A stretch of DNA of 64,000 nucleotides from Chitinophaga silvatica (GCF_003419895.1 NZ_QPMM01000011.1:124001-188000), one strand, 5' to 3'. Positions 16,957-26,825 are shown, numbered from the stretch's first letter. Notes: generated from the letters alone by a model not told the origin. Numbers and translations are program-made.

Positions 16957-18375
16957 ATGAGCAATATTGGAGGTATAATAAAATCAATCAGGGATGTTTT
17001 CCGTAAAGATCCTGGCTTGAGTGGAGACGCTCAACGCATTGAACAATTGGGCTGGATGATATTTTTGAAACTTTTTGACGACAAGGACAAGGAAAAGGAA
17101 ATCCTCGATAGAAAATATAAATCGCCAATCCCATCTGCTTTCCAATACCGTAACTGGGCGGAGAACGATGAAGGTATGACTGGAGATGAGCTCATCAATT
17201 TTGTCAACAATCATTTATTTCCAGCGCTCAAAAACCTCAAGGTCGGCACGAATGATAAATTAGGCATCATTATCAGGCAAATATTTGAAGGAACCAACAA
17301 TTATATGAAAAGCGGAACTACGTTTCGCCAGGCAATTAATAAACTCAACGAAATCGACTTCAACAGCAGCAAGGAACATCACGTCTTTAATGTAATTTAT
17401 GAAGAGATACTTCAAGGATTGGCTACCAAGAAGGACACGGGCGAATTTTACACTCCAAGAGCTGTAACACAATTTATTGTGGATATGGTGAACCCGAAAC
17501 TGGGTGAGAAAATTTCGGACCCAGCCTGTGGTACTGCTGGCTTTTTAGTTTGTGCAATTGAACACCTAAAGAAACAAGTAAGGAATGTAATAGATAAACA
17601 AACTTTGCAAAAGACCGTTGCCGGAACGGAATTGAAGCCTTTGGCTTTTATGCTGAGTGTGATAAATCTGATTACCCACGATATCGAAGTGCCTCAGATC
17701 GAAAACGGTGATTCGCTGAGTCGTGAATATAACTCCATCAGACAAAAGGATAGAGTAGATATCATTATAGCAAACCCACCTTTTGGTGGCGTCGTCGGTG
17801 ATGGTATGGAAACCAATTTTCCTTTGAATTACCGCACGAAAGAAAGTGCAGATTTGTTCCTGATACTATTTATCCAATTACTTAAAGAGGGTGGACGGGC
17901 AGGTATTGTATTGCCCGATGGCAGCTTGACCGGCGATGGGGTAAAACAACGGGTAAGGCAAAAGTTGTTGGAAGATTGTAACGTGCACACCGTTGTGCGG
18001 TTACCCCAATCCGTTTTTGCTCCTTATGCTACTGTAAATACCAACCTCATTTTCTTTGAGAAGGGTAAACCTACACAAGAGGTTTGGTATTACGAACACA
18101 CTTTGCCTGAGGGAGCCAAAGCCTATAACAAAACGAAACCTATACGCATAGAAGAATTTGAATCATTAAAGGCGTGGTGGAAGAAAAGACATGAAAATGA
18201 AGTGGCCTGGAAGGTGCCCATACAAACCATTATTGACCGTAATTATGATTTGGATATAAAGAACCCGAATAAAAGAGTGGAGGAAATTATGTATAATCCG
18301 AAGACAATAATTGAAAACCTTGAAAAATCATTTGAAAAATCGGTTCGTTTGTTGAATGAATTAAAGAATATTTGA
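16957..18375 (+). CDS. hsdM: Type I restriction-modification system, M subunit (N6-adenine methyltransferase)
   Basis: 472-aa methyltransferase. An N-terminal helical HsdM domain covers about residues 5-140. The SAM-binding motif Pro-Ala-Cys-Gly-Thr-Ala-Gly-Phe-Leu is near residue 188, and the catalytic motif IV Asn-Pro-Pro-Phe-Gly-Gly near 271, as in N6-adenine methylases. The phrase Gly-Glu-Phe-Tyr-Thr-Pro-Arg near 163 is also typical. It forms an M2S core with HsdS, protecting host DNA, and an R2M2S complex for cleavage. It sits between hsdR and hsdS with gaps of 10 and 1 bases. All motifs are present, so host methylation should still work. Confidence 0.95.
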   Translation: MSNIGGIIKSIRDVFRKDPGLSGDAQRIEQLGWMIFLKLFDDKDKEKEILDRKYKSPIPSAFQYRNWAENDEGMTGDELINFVNNHLFPALKNLKVGTNDKLGIIIRQIFEGTNNYMKSGTTFRQAINKLNEIDFNSSKEHHVFNVIYEEILQGLATKKDTGEFYTPRAVTQFIVDMVNPKLGEKISDPACGTAGFLVCAIEHLKKQVRNVIDKQTLQKTVAGTELKPLAFMLSVINLITHDIEVPQIENGDSLSREYNSIRQKDRVDIIIANPPFGGVVGDGMETNFPLNYRTKESADLFLILFIQLLKEGGRAGIVLPDGSLTGDGVKQRVRQKLLEDCNVHTVVRLPQSVFAPYATVNTNLIFFEKGKPTQEVWYYEHTLPEGAKAYNKTKPIRIEEFESLKAWWKKRHENEVAWKVPIQTIIDRNYDLDIKNPNKRVEEIMYNPKTIIENLEKSFEKSVRLLNELKNI

Positions 18376-18376
18376 A

Positions 18377-20398
18377 ATGACTTGGGAAACAGTAAGGCTT
18401 AAAGAAGTTATCTCACATAGAAAAGGCTTCGTTGAAATTAATGATGAAACTGAGTATAAGTTAGTAACAGTAAAGCTGCATCGTAAAGGTGTAGTTCTAA
18501 GAGAGAATCTAAAAGGTTCTCAGATCAGAACTAAGAAACAGCAAGTTTGCAGAGCTGGCTATTTCATTGTTGCGGAAATGGATGCAAAAGTTGGAGGATA
18601 CGGCTTTGTTCCAGATCATTTAGATGGTGCAATTGTAAGTAGTCACTATTTTTTATTTGAGTTGAATGAAAATAGATTAAGACCGAAGTACTTAGAGGTT
18701 ATTTCACAACTTAGAATATTGCAGGATCAAATAAAGGCAGTAGGTTCAACTAATTATGCTGCAATTAGGCCTTACGATGTTCTTGATTGGGAAATTCCTT
18801 TACCTCCGATTGAAAAACAACAGGAGATTGAAACATTGTATTTAGAAACCAGATCTAAAATTGATAATCTCAATATTGAACTTTCTTACCAACTCAACCT
18901 CATCGATCAGCTCAATCAAGCCATTTTGCAGGAAGCGGTCCAGGGAAAATTAGTGCCACAAGATGATAAAGACGAGCCTGCAGATGATCTGCTTAAACGT
19001 ATTAAAGCTCAAAAGGATTTTCTGATTAAGTCGAAGAAATTAAAAATAGGAAAATCAACTGATCAGTCCGTAAGCTATACGGACGAATATCGGATACCTG
19101 AAAGTTGGATTTGGTGCAAAGTAGATGATATTTTCTTTGTTACCAAACTAGCAGGTTTTGAATATACTAAACATATTAAGCTTAAAGAAGCAGGAGAAAT
19201 TCCTGTAGTGAGAGCTCAGAATGTAAGGCCATTATACATCGATAAAACAAAATTGCTTTATATTGACGAGAGAACATCTTTTTCTTTAGAAAGATGTTCT
19301 CTTACAAAAAAATGTTTACTCGTAACTTTTATTGGAGCCGGAATCGGAGATGTTGCAACATTTAATGAGAATCGCAGATGGCATTTAGCTCCAAATGTTG
19401 CAAAAATGGAGCCTTTCGAAGGGTGTGACGAAACGATAGACGTTATGTTTTTTAACTACTTTTTACTATCAAATATCGGGCAAAGAGAATTGTTTAAACA
19501 TATGAAGGCAACTGCACAGCCGAGTCTTTCAATGGGAACAATTAGAGACATAGATATTCCCCTTCCTCCATTTTCCGAACAAAAACGTATTGTGCAAGAA
19601 ATCGAATTCCGGTTTGCCAAAACCAAGCAATTAAAAGAGTACATCATCGCTAACCAACAAGCTACCGACCAACTGCTCAAAGCCTTTCTGCATCAAGCGT
19701 TTGAATTGAAAGAAAAAGGGGAACCTGTTATTAAATCTAATGGAAAAGCAATCGAATTGACAACATCAACGATAAGCTGGAACAATCTTGCTGCAGCCCC
19801 CTTTGAAAAACGTGCTGCCCAACCTGTAAATAACATTCAGAATATTGATTGGGAAATGGCCTTAATGGTCGCTTGCATGAAAAACAAGCTTGGTGTTACA
19901 TACGGAGATGTAGGTTTGCAGAAAAATGTGTTCAATACCAATTATCTACAGCCTATTTTTTCAAAACAGTATAATTTTATTAATTCCAATTTTGGAACAT
20001 ACAGTTCCGAACTAAAGGATGACTTAAAGCGTAATCCCTATCTTATTTCAAAAAAGATTGCAAATAACAAGGAAGTGTATATTGTAAATCCCAAATACAG
20101 TAAGCAAGTATTGAACAAACTATCGGCACCAGAAAACAGGGGGTTTGTGAAGGCCATAGAAAATATGCTCAGCATTTATGAACAGCCCTTCATCAACAAG
20201 GAAACGGACAAGATAGAGCTTTACAATACGGTTTTAAAGGTTGCCATAGATAAAAGGACTACTGACATTAACGTGATTTATCAGGAAATGAAAAATTGGA
20301 AGATCAATCAACCAATTTACACGACCAAAGCCGAAAAATTCAGCAAATCGGACTCTGGAAAAATGTTGAAACTTTTAATAGAAAAAGGGATATTGTAA
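18377..20398 (+). CDS. hsdS: Type I restriction-modification system, S subunit with C-terminal extension
   Basis: 673-aa specificity subunit, longer than the usual 400-450 aa. The first target-recognition domain (residues 1-150) ends in Ile-Pro-Leu-Pro-Pro-Ile-Glu-Lys-Gln. The first conserved helix follows, with Ile-Leu-Gln-Glu-Ala-Val-Gln-Gly-Lys. The second TRD (about 232-405) opens with Ile-Pro-Glu-Ser-Trp-Ile-Trp-Cys and ends in Ile-Pro-Leu-Pro-Pro-Phe-Ser-Glu-Gln-Lys-Arg, and a second helix runs to about 450. The last 180 residues (from Trp-Glu-Met-Ala-Leu-Met-Val-Ala-Cys) are extra and not part of the normal S fold; they look helical and may be a fused partner. The two TRDs should read a bipartite DNA site that cannot be predicted here. 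It ends 47 bases before the helicase gene. Confidence 0.92.
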   Translation: MTWETVRLKEVISHRKGFVEINDETEYKLVTVKLHRKGVVLRENLKGSQIRTKKQQVCRAGYFIVAEMDAKVGGYGFVPDHLDGAIVSSHYFLFELNENRLRPKYLEVISQLRILQDQIKAVGSTNYAAIRPYDVLDWEIPLPPIEKQQEIETLYLETRSKIDNLNIELSYQLNLIDQLNQAILQEAVQGKLVPQDDKDEPADDLLKRIKAQKDFLIKSKKLKIGKSTDQSVSYTDEYRIPESWIWCKVDDIFFVTKLAGFEYTKHIKLKEAGEIPVVRAQNVRPLYIDKTKLLYIDERTSFSLERCSLTKKCLLVTFIGAGIGDVATFNENRRWHLAPNVAKMEPFEGCDETIDVMFFNYFLLSNIGQRELFKHMKATAQPSLSMGTIRDIDIPLPPFSEQKRIVQEIEFRFAKTKQLKEYIIANQQATDQLLKAFLHQAFELKEKGEPVIKSNGKAIELTTSTISWNNLAAAPFEKRAAQPVNNIQNIDWEMALMVACMKNKLGVTYGDVGLQKNVFNTNYLQPIFSKQYNFINSNFGTYSSELKDDLKRNPYLISKKIANNKEVYIVNPKYSKQVLNKLSAPENRGFVKAIENMLSIYEQPFINKETDKIELYNTVLKVAIDKRTTDINVIYQEMKNWKINQPIYTTKAEKFSKSDSGKMLKLLIEKGIL

Positions 20399-20445
20399 TT
20401 AATTCGCTGTTGTTTAAAAACTGATCTTCAGATTGCTTAATCGTT

Positions 20446-23400
20446 ATGAACAAAAACTTACCGATAAAACATCTATCAGCCAGAGTACCTTGGCATGACA
20501 ATAAGTGGAATGGCAAAACTTGTTGCAGTGTTTTAGATAATTCTTTTTGTAGAATTTTGCCCAGAGTTGATGCGACGAAGAACCCTGATATTGAGCCTTC
20601 CGATACTACAATCACGGAAGATAACTTCCCTCCTTGCATTTCGGAGAAAGGAACCTTCCTTTCTCCCTATAGTTATACAAGAGAATTGAGCCATGCCTGG
20701 ACAACGATTAATCCAATGTTCAAAGATTTTAAGCCAGGTATTTATTATCATAAGCCCTTCTCTTTTAACGCTGTTCCATTTTTGTGGATGATGAAGAATA
20801 AAGGAAGTGATGACAATCCCCATTACTCTGAAAAAGCTAATGTATTTGAGTTAGATTATGATGCAAACTTAGAACAGCAGGTCGATATTAAATTGGGGTT
20901 TGCCGGCAATATCTGGGTCCAACACCCAGCCAATCAGAAGATCTTATTGGATGCCTTCTTTGGTTGTCTTAAAAAGCAGGAGTCTCTTGTTTTTTTCTAT
21001 TGCAAAGACACTCCGTTTTCAAATCCGAATGAGAGAATAATAGTTGGAGTAGCCAAAGTCAAGAATGAACCAGGATCGATACTTGAATACAATTTTGATA
21101 GAAATTATCAAGGTCACAAAAGTCATCCCTGGGACAGATGCGTTGAACATACCTTAACAACAAATAATCCCGATGGTTTTTTGCTTCCTTACCACGAAAT
21201 ATTAGACTATACCAAGCAGAAGAGCACTGAAATTGAATTAAAGGAATATGCTGCTTTTGCACCGGATTACAAACAGTTCTCTTTTGCTTCTGAGTTAGTT
21301 GAACATGATACGGCTATCGATGCTCTTTTGAATATTGCTGAGAGCTTGAAAAAGTCTGAGGTATTGCTGGAAAAATCTTTTAGAAAGGAATTGGATTGGA
21401 TTGATGCAGAAATTTCAGCCATTTGGAACATGCGTGGAGCATTTCCTGGTATGGGGCCGGTCCTTAGTGCACTAAACGTAGAAGATGGCAATACCATCGC
21501 ATGGGAGATTGAAAAGCATATCATTCAGAAAGATGGCAACCTTTTACAGACCAATCCTTGGACAATATTTGAGGAAAGTATTGCAGAGCCAGAGAAGTAC
21601 ATAAAGACAAGAGGGGCTAAACTCTTTAATGCAACTGCTCAAAGAATTTGGAAAGGCAAGCCTGGAAAGAAGAAAGAGTTTTATAAACAACTTAGTCGTT
21701 GCCAACTAAATAATGATCAAGCTAACTTTATACTTACAAAACATGCTGAATTAGTCGGTTCGATACAGGAGATAATCGAGAATCTATACTTGCTTTATGA
21801 AAAGACCAGGTTTGAAGGATACGGAATTTCTTTTCGCCAGATCGACAAAGCACTGCTTCCACCGGAAAAAATTCAATTAGCATTTCCGTTAACAAAAGAA
21901 TCTGCTTTAAAAGACCGTTTAGATGAAAGAAGAGTAAGAGCATTTACAATTTTCATTTTGGAGGAAGCTGCAGCCGAAGGCCATTCTTTATTGCCCTTTG
22001 ATGAGGTGTTGGAGAGAATGAAAGCTAAAGCAATGGATGAGCCATTTCCAATTGATGAAGATATTTTAACTACACAATCAGAGGAAGATTTTTTTGTTGA
22101 AGAAGTAACCTCAATTCTACCAAGTAAAACGAATCCTACTCTATTTCTTAAACTACAGAGAATAGCTGAATTAAAGGACATAATCAGGCAGCGTTTGAAT
22201 ATTGGGCAGGTTTTAACAAAGCCGTATAACATTGAAAAGGACTGGTTAAAACTCATAAATAGTCATAAGAAGTTTCCCGCTTTGGATACCCATAGCCCCG
22301 ATTATATAGATGAAATAACAGCTAGGAACGAAAAAGCGGAAGCTTTGAATGTCTTGACGAATTACAGGTTTTCAGTATTAATTGGCCCGGCCGGCTCGGG
22401 AAAAACATCACTGCTAGAAATTTTTGAGAAACAGGATGAAATTGTTCGTGGTGGAGTATTGAAATTGGCTCCAACAGGTAAAGCGAGGGTTAAATTAGGC
22501 CATGACGCAAAAACAATTGCTCAGTTTCTTTATCCTGACAGGTATAACCCAATGACTGGTACTTATTTCATTAATGAGGAAGCAGGAAAATATTCATCAG
22601 CAAAAAATATCATCATAGATGAGGCGTCAATGCTTACCGAGGAACAACTGGCTGCTTTGTTTGACGCTTTGGGGCCAGTTGACAGAATTATTTTAGTAGG
22701 TGATTATAGGCAATTACCCCCAATTGGGACAGGTAGACCTTTTGTTGATATTGTGAATGAGATTAAACCGAAAGTATTTGTAAAGGAGAACATTTTTTCT
22801 GGTGCTGCATATGCAGAATTAAGAAAAATTAGACGGCAGAGCAATACAGGCGATTTTCGCTGGGATGTCGTACTAAGTCGTTGTTTCAGCGATGAGCCTA
22901 CTAAGGAAGACTTAGAGGCATTTCATGCGATAGCATCCGGATCAATAAAATCGGACCATATCCGGTTAGCAAAATGGTACGAGAGTAAAGATTTCAGAGA
23001 GCTTTTTGAACAAATTATCGCAGAGGAACTTCCTTTAGACAAAAACGATATCATTAAATCATTTAACAGAAAGATTGGAGCGAAGGATTTTGGCGACTAC
23101 CAGTACTTTAATTATGATTATGCAGAAAAGGAAATTGAGAAATGGCAGGTTATTTCTCCGGTAAACGGCTATGGTTACGGCGTGAAGGAGGTGAACAAAT
23201 TCTTTCAAACTACGTACCGGAAACCTTTCATTAATTTGGCTTTAAACATTCAACCAGAGAATTCTAATTATTTCCAAAAACGAAAAGTTGCAAAACCCAA
23301 AGGAAATGACAATATTGTTTATGGAGATAAAGTCATTAATTTAAGGAATACGCGTTGGGAAAACTGGCAGAAGATAAAACCTTCTGAAAAGAAAACCGAA

Positions 23401-24246
23401 GCATTAAATTATATCGCTAATGGTGAAATCGGTATTATTACGGGAGAGTTTCGAGGTAAAGATAACGATCGCAAGGGCGAGCCTAACGTTGAAATTTCAT
23501 TCTCTACTCAGCCTAGCTATAGCTATGTCTTTTGGCCCGACCAATTTGGCGAAGAGGGAAAGTATTCTTTGGAATTAGCTTACGCAATAACGGTACATAA
23601 ATCTCAGGGTAGTGGTTTTGAAAAGGTTTTTTTTATAATGCCTTCCAAAGGGGCATTATTAAGTCGTGAGCTACTTTATACTGCTTTAACAAGGCAGGAA
23701 AAGAAGATTATCATTTTGCATCAAGGCGACTTTAAAGATTTCCTTCGCTTAGCCTCAACAGATGCATCTTCCACTGCAAGAAGATTCACGGATCTTTTCC
23801 ATTTACCTCAAGTGAAGCAGTTGAAACAGAAATGGTATGATGCAAGGTATGTAAACATAAGCGAGAGAGGAGAACCAATGTTGAGCAAAAATGAAGTGAT
23901 CATTGCTAATTGTCTGAATAAATATAAAAGACAAATTACGTATGCTTATGAAGATAAATTGAAACTGGATATTTCAACGAGGATTATAAAACCTGATTTC
24001 ACGATTGACAATCTTTCAACTGGTAAGCGTTTCTATTGGGAGCACTTAGGGATGATGACAAAAACGAATTACAGAGAGAAATGGCTGAAGAAATTAGAAA
24101 GCTATTTGAAAGACGGTTTTGTTTTACATACAGAAGCTAAGGAAGGTGACGAAAAAATATTAATTATTACGGAAGAAAATCCCAATGGCGGAATAAATTC
24201 TCATGATATTGATCTTACCGTAAGAAGATATATACTTGAAACCTAA
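20446..24246 (+). CDS. RecD-like SF1 helicase fused to a PD-(D/E)XK nuclease
   Basis: 1266-aa protein. The first 640 residues are an uncharacterised region opening with Leu-Ser-Ala-Arg-Val-Pro-Trp-His-Asp-Asn. The SF1B RecD-like helicase follows: Walker A Gly-Pro-Ala-Gly-Ser-Gly-Lys-Thr near 647, Walker B Ile-Asp-Glu-Ala-Ser-Met near 725, Gly-Asp-Tyr-Arg-Gln-Leu-Pro-Pro near 750, and motif V/VI Val-His-Lys-Ser-Gln-Gly near 1050 with Tyr-Thr-Ala-Leu-Thr-Arg. The C-terminal 120 residues hold a nuclease-like core: Lys-Asn-Glu near 1147, Lys-Pro-Asp-Phe near 1182 and Trp-Glu-His-Leu-Gly near 1198. Such fusions open and cut DNA. It follows hsdS closely on the same strand, so it probably belongs to the restriction operon or is an added defence gene. 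Not a known RecBCD partner set. Confidence 0.85.
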   Translation: MNKNLPIKHLSARVPWHDNKWNGKTCCSVLDNSFCRILPRVDATKNPDIEPSDTTITEDNFPPCISEKGTFLSPYSYTRELSHAWTTINPMFKDFKPGIYYHKPFSFNAVPFLWMMKNKGSDDNPHYSEKANVFELDYDANLEQQVDIKLGFAGNIWVQHPANQKILLDAFFGCLKKQESLVFFYCKDTPFSNPNERIIVGVAKVKNEPGSILEYNFDRNYQGHKSHPWDRCVEHTLTTNNPDGFLLPYHEILDYTKQKSTEIELKEYAAFAPDYKQFSFASELVEHDTAIDALLNIAESLKKSEVLLEKSFRKELDWIDAEISAIWNMRGAFPGMGPVLSALNVEDGNTIAWEIEKHIIQKDGNLLQTNPWTIFEESIAEPEKYIKTRGAKLFNATAQRIWKGKPGKKKEFYKQLSRCQLNNDQANFILTKHAELVGSIQEIIENLYLLYEKTRFEGYGISFRQIDKALLPPEKIQLAFPLTKESALKDRLDERRVRAFTIFILEEAAAEGHSLLPFDEVLERMKAKAMDEPFPIDEDILTTQSEEDFFVEEVTSILPSKTNPTLFLKLQRIAELKDIIRQRLNIGQVLTKPYNIEKDWLKLINSHKKFPALDTHSPDYIDEITARNEKAEALNVLTNYRFSVLIGPAGSGKTSLLEIFEKQDEIVRGGVLKLAPTGKARVKLGHDAKTIAQFLYPDRYNPMTGTYFINEEAGKYSSAKNIIIDEASMLTEEQLAALFDALGPVDRIILVGDYRQLPPIGTGRPFVDIVNEIKPKVFVKENIFSGAAYAELRKIRRQSNTGDFRWDVVLSRCFSDEPTKEDLEAFHAIASGSIKSDHIRLAKWYESKDFRELFEQIIAEELPLDKNDIIKSFNRKIGAKDFGDYQYFNYDYAEKEIEKWQVISPVNGYGYGVKEVNKFFQTTYRKPFINLALNIQPENSNYFQKRKVAKPKGNDNIVYGDKVINLRNTRWENWQKIKPSEKKTEALNYIANGEIGIITGEFRGKDNDRKGEPNVEISFSTQPSYSYVFWPDQFGEEGKYSLELAYAITVHKSQGSGFEKVFFIMPSKGALLSRELLYTALTRQEKKIIILHQGDFKDFLRLASTDASSTARRFTDLFHLPQVKQLKQKWYDARYVNISERGEPMLSKNEVIIANCLNKYKRQITYAYEDKLKLDISTRIIKPDFTIDNLSTGKRFYWEHLGMMTKTNYREKWLKKLESYLKDGFVLHTEAKEGDEKILIITEENPNGGINSHDIDLTVRRYILET

Positions 24247-24330
24247 AAAATCACTTTTAAGTTTTAGGCAATTCCAGTTATAATTATAATTGGATTCCTT
24301 TTTAAGTTACTTACCTAAAGTGTCTCTATG

Positions 24331-25326
24331 TTAAATAGTTCCAGGATATTCTTTCTTTTCAATATTTGAAACAACCTCCAACTTTGCTAAGGCACTGCTT
24401 TCTATGGGTAAACGTTTTAAAGGAGAGTCAGATGAGTATGGTACTTGGCCTGATGGTACAACGAGAGAGGTTTGTTTTAGATGTACTTCCTGATCGTCAA
24501 AAAATATATGAGCACCGAATGCTTTTAAAACCTTATCTTTTGAGAGTCCCCCTAGAAAATAGGCTTCATCAACATATACGCCCCATTTTCTTAGCGTTTT
24601 AATGACGCGCATGTGAGAAGGCGCATTTCGTGCAGTAACAATTGCTAATCTCAAAGGCGAAAGTTCAATGGAAGTAGGAAGCTCCTCTTGAATCTTTGAT
24701 AATTTGATTAATAATTTTGCAAATGGGCCTTCATTCAATGGCTCATCTTCATGCTCTTGTTCATATTTATGAAAGGCATCCATACCTTCGGTCTTATAGC
24801 GATGCTCTGACTCGTCTGAAAACAAAACAGCATCGGCATCAAAGGCAATTTTAACACGATTGTCAGTTGGATTAAACGATGTTGGTGGAGCGTAAATAAA
24901 AGCCGCAGCGCATTCTTTTGAATCAATTACCGTTTGAACATCTTTCTCATCCTTACTTAGGAATAAATCTATGTCAAAAGCATCTATATACGGAGCAAGC
25001 GGCTCGCCTCCACTAAAAGCCATTCTTGTTATATCAAGATCATGCCTTCTTACAGAATTCATTATACGTACGCCAGTTTCAGGACTATTCCTTGACATAA
25101 CAACGACCTCTACGATTCTTTTTTTAGCATCTTGATTAAGGTGCAATAAGCTTTGTACTAAATGGAAAGCTGTACCAGGCTCAAGTAGGTCGTTTTCATG
25201 TTCTAATTGAAACTTACAGTATCCTTTAATCCCTTGTTCGTCAAATATTTGGTTTTCAGTTTCCAAATTAAATAACGAACGGCTGGAAACGCCTATTACT
25301 AAAATTTGAGAAAGATCTAACGGCAT
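24331..25326 (-). CDS. Cytosolic 5'-nucleotidase-like HAD phosphatase
   Basis: 331-aa protein resembling the cytosolic 5'-nucleotidase (cN-I / PF06189) family, which dephosphorylates AMP or related nucleoside monophosphates. Motifs of the HAD fold are visible: nucleophile Ala-Phe-Asp-Ala-Asp-Ala-Val-Leu-Phe-Ser-Asp near residue 164, motif II Val-Thr-Ala-Arg-Asn-Ala-Pro near 236, and Lys with Phe-Phe-Asp-Asp-Gln near 285. A N-terminal domain of about 160 residues has Leu-Val-Ile-Gly-Val-Ser-Ser-Arg-like opening and Val-Val-Met-Ser-Arg-Asn. It is convergent with the helicase gene and lies 37 bases downstream of an XRE regulator gene, so the two minus-strand genes are probably one operon. In a defence island, nucleotide depletion on infection is a possible role; that is inference. 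Confidence 0.75.
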   Translation of the reverse strand: MPLDLSQILVIGVSSRSLFNLETENQIFDEQGIKGYCKFQLEHENDLLEPGTAFHLVQSLLHLNQDAKKRIVEVVVMSRNSPETGVRIMNSVRRHDLDITRMAFSGGEPLAPYIDAFDIDLFLSKDEKDVQTVIDSKECAAAFIYAPPTSFNPTDNRVKIAFDADAVLFSDESEHRYKTEGMDAFHKYEQEHEDEPLNEGPFAKLLIKLSKIQEELPTSIELSPLRLAIVTARNAPSHMRVIKTLRKWGVYVDEAYFLGGLSKDKVLKAFGAHIFFDDQEVHLKQTSLVVPSGQVPYSSDSPLKRLPIESSALAKLEVVSNIEKKEYPGTI

Positions 25327-25363
25327 TATTTCTAATTTAGAAGCGCAGTATTATCTTAACTTG

Positions 25364-25804
25364 TCATTTCTTCTTATCTGACAGCATCTTCTCCAATAAC
25401 GCAATCTTCTCATCTTTTTCTTTTAAAAGAGCAGCATTTAACTTCTTTATGTCCTCCATTGCCTCGATGTACTTATCCATAGGATTAAATGTACAGTTAA
25501 AATAGTCGCGGCCAAAGTGAGTAGAGTTTGCAGTGGCCCCTTCATAATTATGCTGAATATTATAAATAGCCGCCTCCTCATTAAAGTTCTTAATAGCATC
25601 TATCGGCACCTTTAGCGTCTTGGCAATCAATTCCAACTGCTCCGGCTCAATGGTTTCTTTGGTTTCCAATAAAGAAACACTCTGTTGGCTGATATTGAGG
25701 GCATCAGCCAATACATCCTGTTTAACATGCAGGATTTCTCTAAGGCGTTTTACCGCGCGTCCTTGATGTACTTTTTCAGGCATACTGGTAATTGTCATAG
25801 TCAC
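25364..25804 (-). CDS. XRE-family HTH regulator with C-terminal coiled coil
   Basis: 146-aa protein. A Cro/CI-type HTH is seen at about residues 14-70 (Gln-Asp-Val-Leu-Ala-Asp-Ala-Leu-Asn-Ile-Ser-Gln-Gln-Ser-Val-Ser-Leu-Leu-Glu). A linker with Asn-Ser-Thr-His-Phe-Gly-Arg-Asp-Tyr follows, then a C-terminal coiled coil rich in Glu, Lys and Leu (about 110-146), likely for oligomer formation. This layout is common in Bacteroidota genomes. It lies upstream of the nucleotidase gene in the same direction and is divergent from the histidine-kinase-like gene, so it may control one or both. No clear operator is recognised in the 253-bp gap to the kinase gene. Confidence 0.85.
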   Translation of the reverse strand: MTMTITSMPEKVHQGRAVKRLREILHVKQDVLADALNISQQSVSLLETKETIEPEQLELIAKTLKVPIDAIKNFNEEAAIYNIQHNYEGATANSTHFGRDYFNCTFNPMDKYIEAMEDIKKLNAALLKEKDEKIALLEKMLSDKKK

Positions 25805-26057
25805 AAAGATATTGAAAACTAATAATTTGGTATCCTACTTCATCCGGGCTGGTGAGATACCAAGGGTTATTCCCGGTTAACTACCCGGTAAAATACAACT
25901 ATTTTTTGTTAATGCACAGGCTTGCTTGGTGGGCTACGGTTACCGGGGATGGTAATTTACCACACGAATCAGGTATCTAACAGCCGCCAGTAGTGCAATA
26001 CGCTACCGGAACTGTTATGGACAACCATCTCCCTTAACACCATTAAACTAGCCATTT

Positions 26058-26795
26058 ATGCCAATCTCATTTGAAAACAACATTATTACCCCATTGCCCC
26101 CGGCTGCCTTAGCTCAAAAAAACGCCCCACAGACTATAGAACTGTTCCTCGGTATGTTTGCCCATGAGCTACGCACACAGGTAGCCGGTACTGTACAGGT
26201 CTGCAGGTATATCCGCGAAGGCAGCAAGTCAGAGGCCTTCTTTCAGGCGTTGGAAACGACAACCCTTGATACCTTACATATATTGGACAATATGCTTGCT
26301 ACCGTAAAATTCCATAACGGTAAACTGGATATTACACCTGCCTACTGCCAGATTGATTTCCGGTCATGGATAACACCGTTCATTCGCCAACAAGAAAGGA
26401 CTGCGGCCCTGCAACAAAAGGATATTTGCCTTATACTGCATCCCTCGCTGGAAAATGCACAGGTTGCCACAGATCCTGTAAAACTTGGGCAGATACTGCA
26501 AAACCTGCTCTCCAATGCTCTTAAATACAGCCATCCCGGCACTGTTATTACCGTAAAATGTAGTCTGGAAGGTAACGTAATCACTATGCAGGTTATCAAT
26601 CAGGGAATGGAAATCCCACCGGAAAAAGCCAGCCGCTTATTTATTCCATACGAAAGGTTAGACAATGGCCTGGCAGGCACGGGGCTAGGGCTGTTTCTCA
26701 GCGCGCAGTATGCACACGCTTTGGGCGGTGCTCTTGCTGTACAAAGTGAACAGGGAAATACCGTTTTTACGTTAACCCTTCCCGTTTATAGCTAA
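26058..26795 (+). CDS. Sensorless histidine kinase-like ATPase
   Basis: 245-aa protein with only the transmitter core of a histidine kinase. The H-box Phe-Ala-His-Glu-Leu-Arg-Thr-Gln is near residue 34, the N-box Asn-Leu-Leu-Ser-Asn-Ala-Leu-Lys-Tyr-Ser near 150, and the G2 box Gly-Thr-Gly-Leu-Gly-Leu-Phe near 213. The G1 position reads Val-Ile-Asn-Gln-Gly, with Asn where Asp is usual. There is no input domain, no membrane segment and no receiver gene nearby. It is the first of a same-strand run of small genes that goes on to 31045. Autophosphorylation is plausible; the partner is unknown. Confidence 0.8.
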   Translation: MPISFENNIITPLPPAALAQKNAPQTIELFLGMFAHELRTQVAGTVQVCRYIREGSKSEAFFQALETTTLDTLHILDNMLATVKFHNGKLDITPAYCQIDFRSWITPFIRQQERTAALQQKDICLILHPSLENAQVATDPVKLGQILQNLLSNALKYSHPGTVITVKCSLEGNVITMQVINQGMEIPPEKASRLFIPYERLDNGLAGTGLGLFLSAQYAHALGGALAVQSEQGNTVFTLTLPVYS

Positions 26796-26825
26796 ACCGA
26801 CCTCTAAACAACCTAAAAAGTACCT

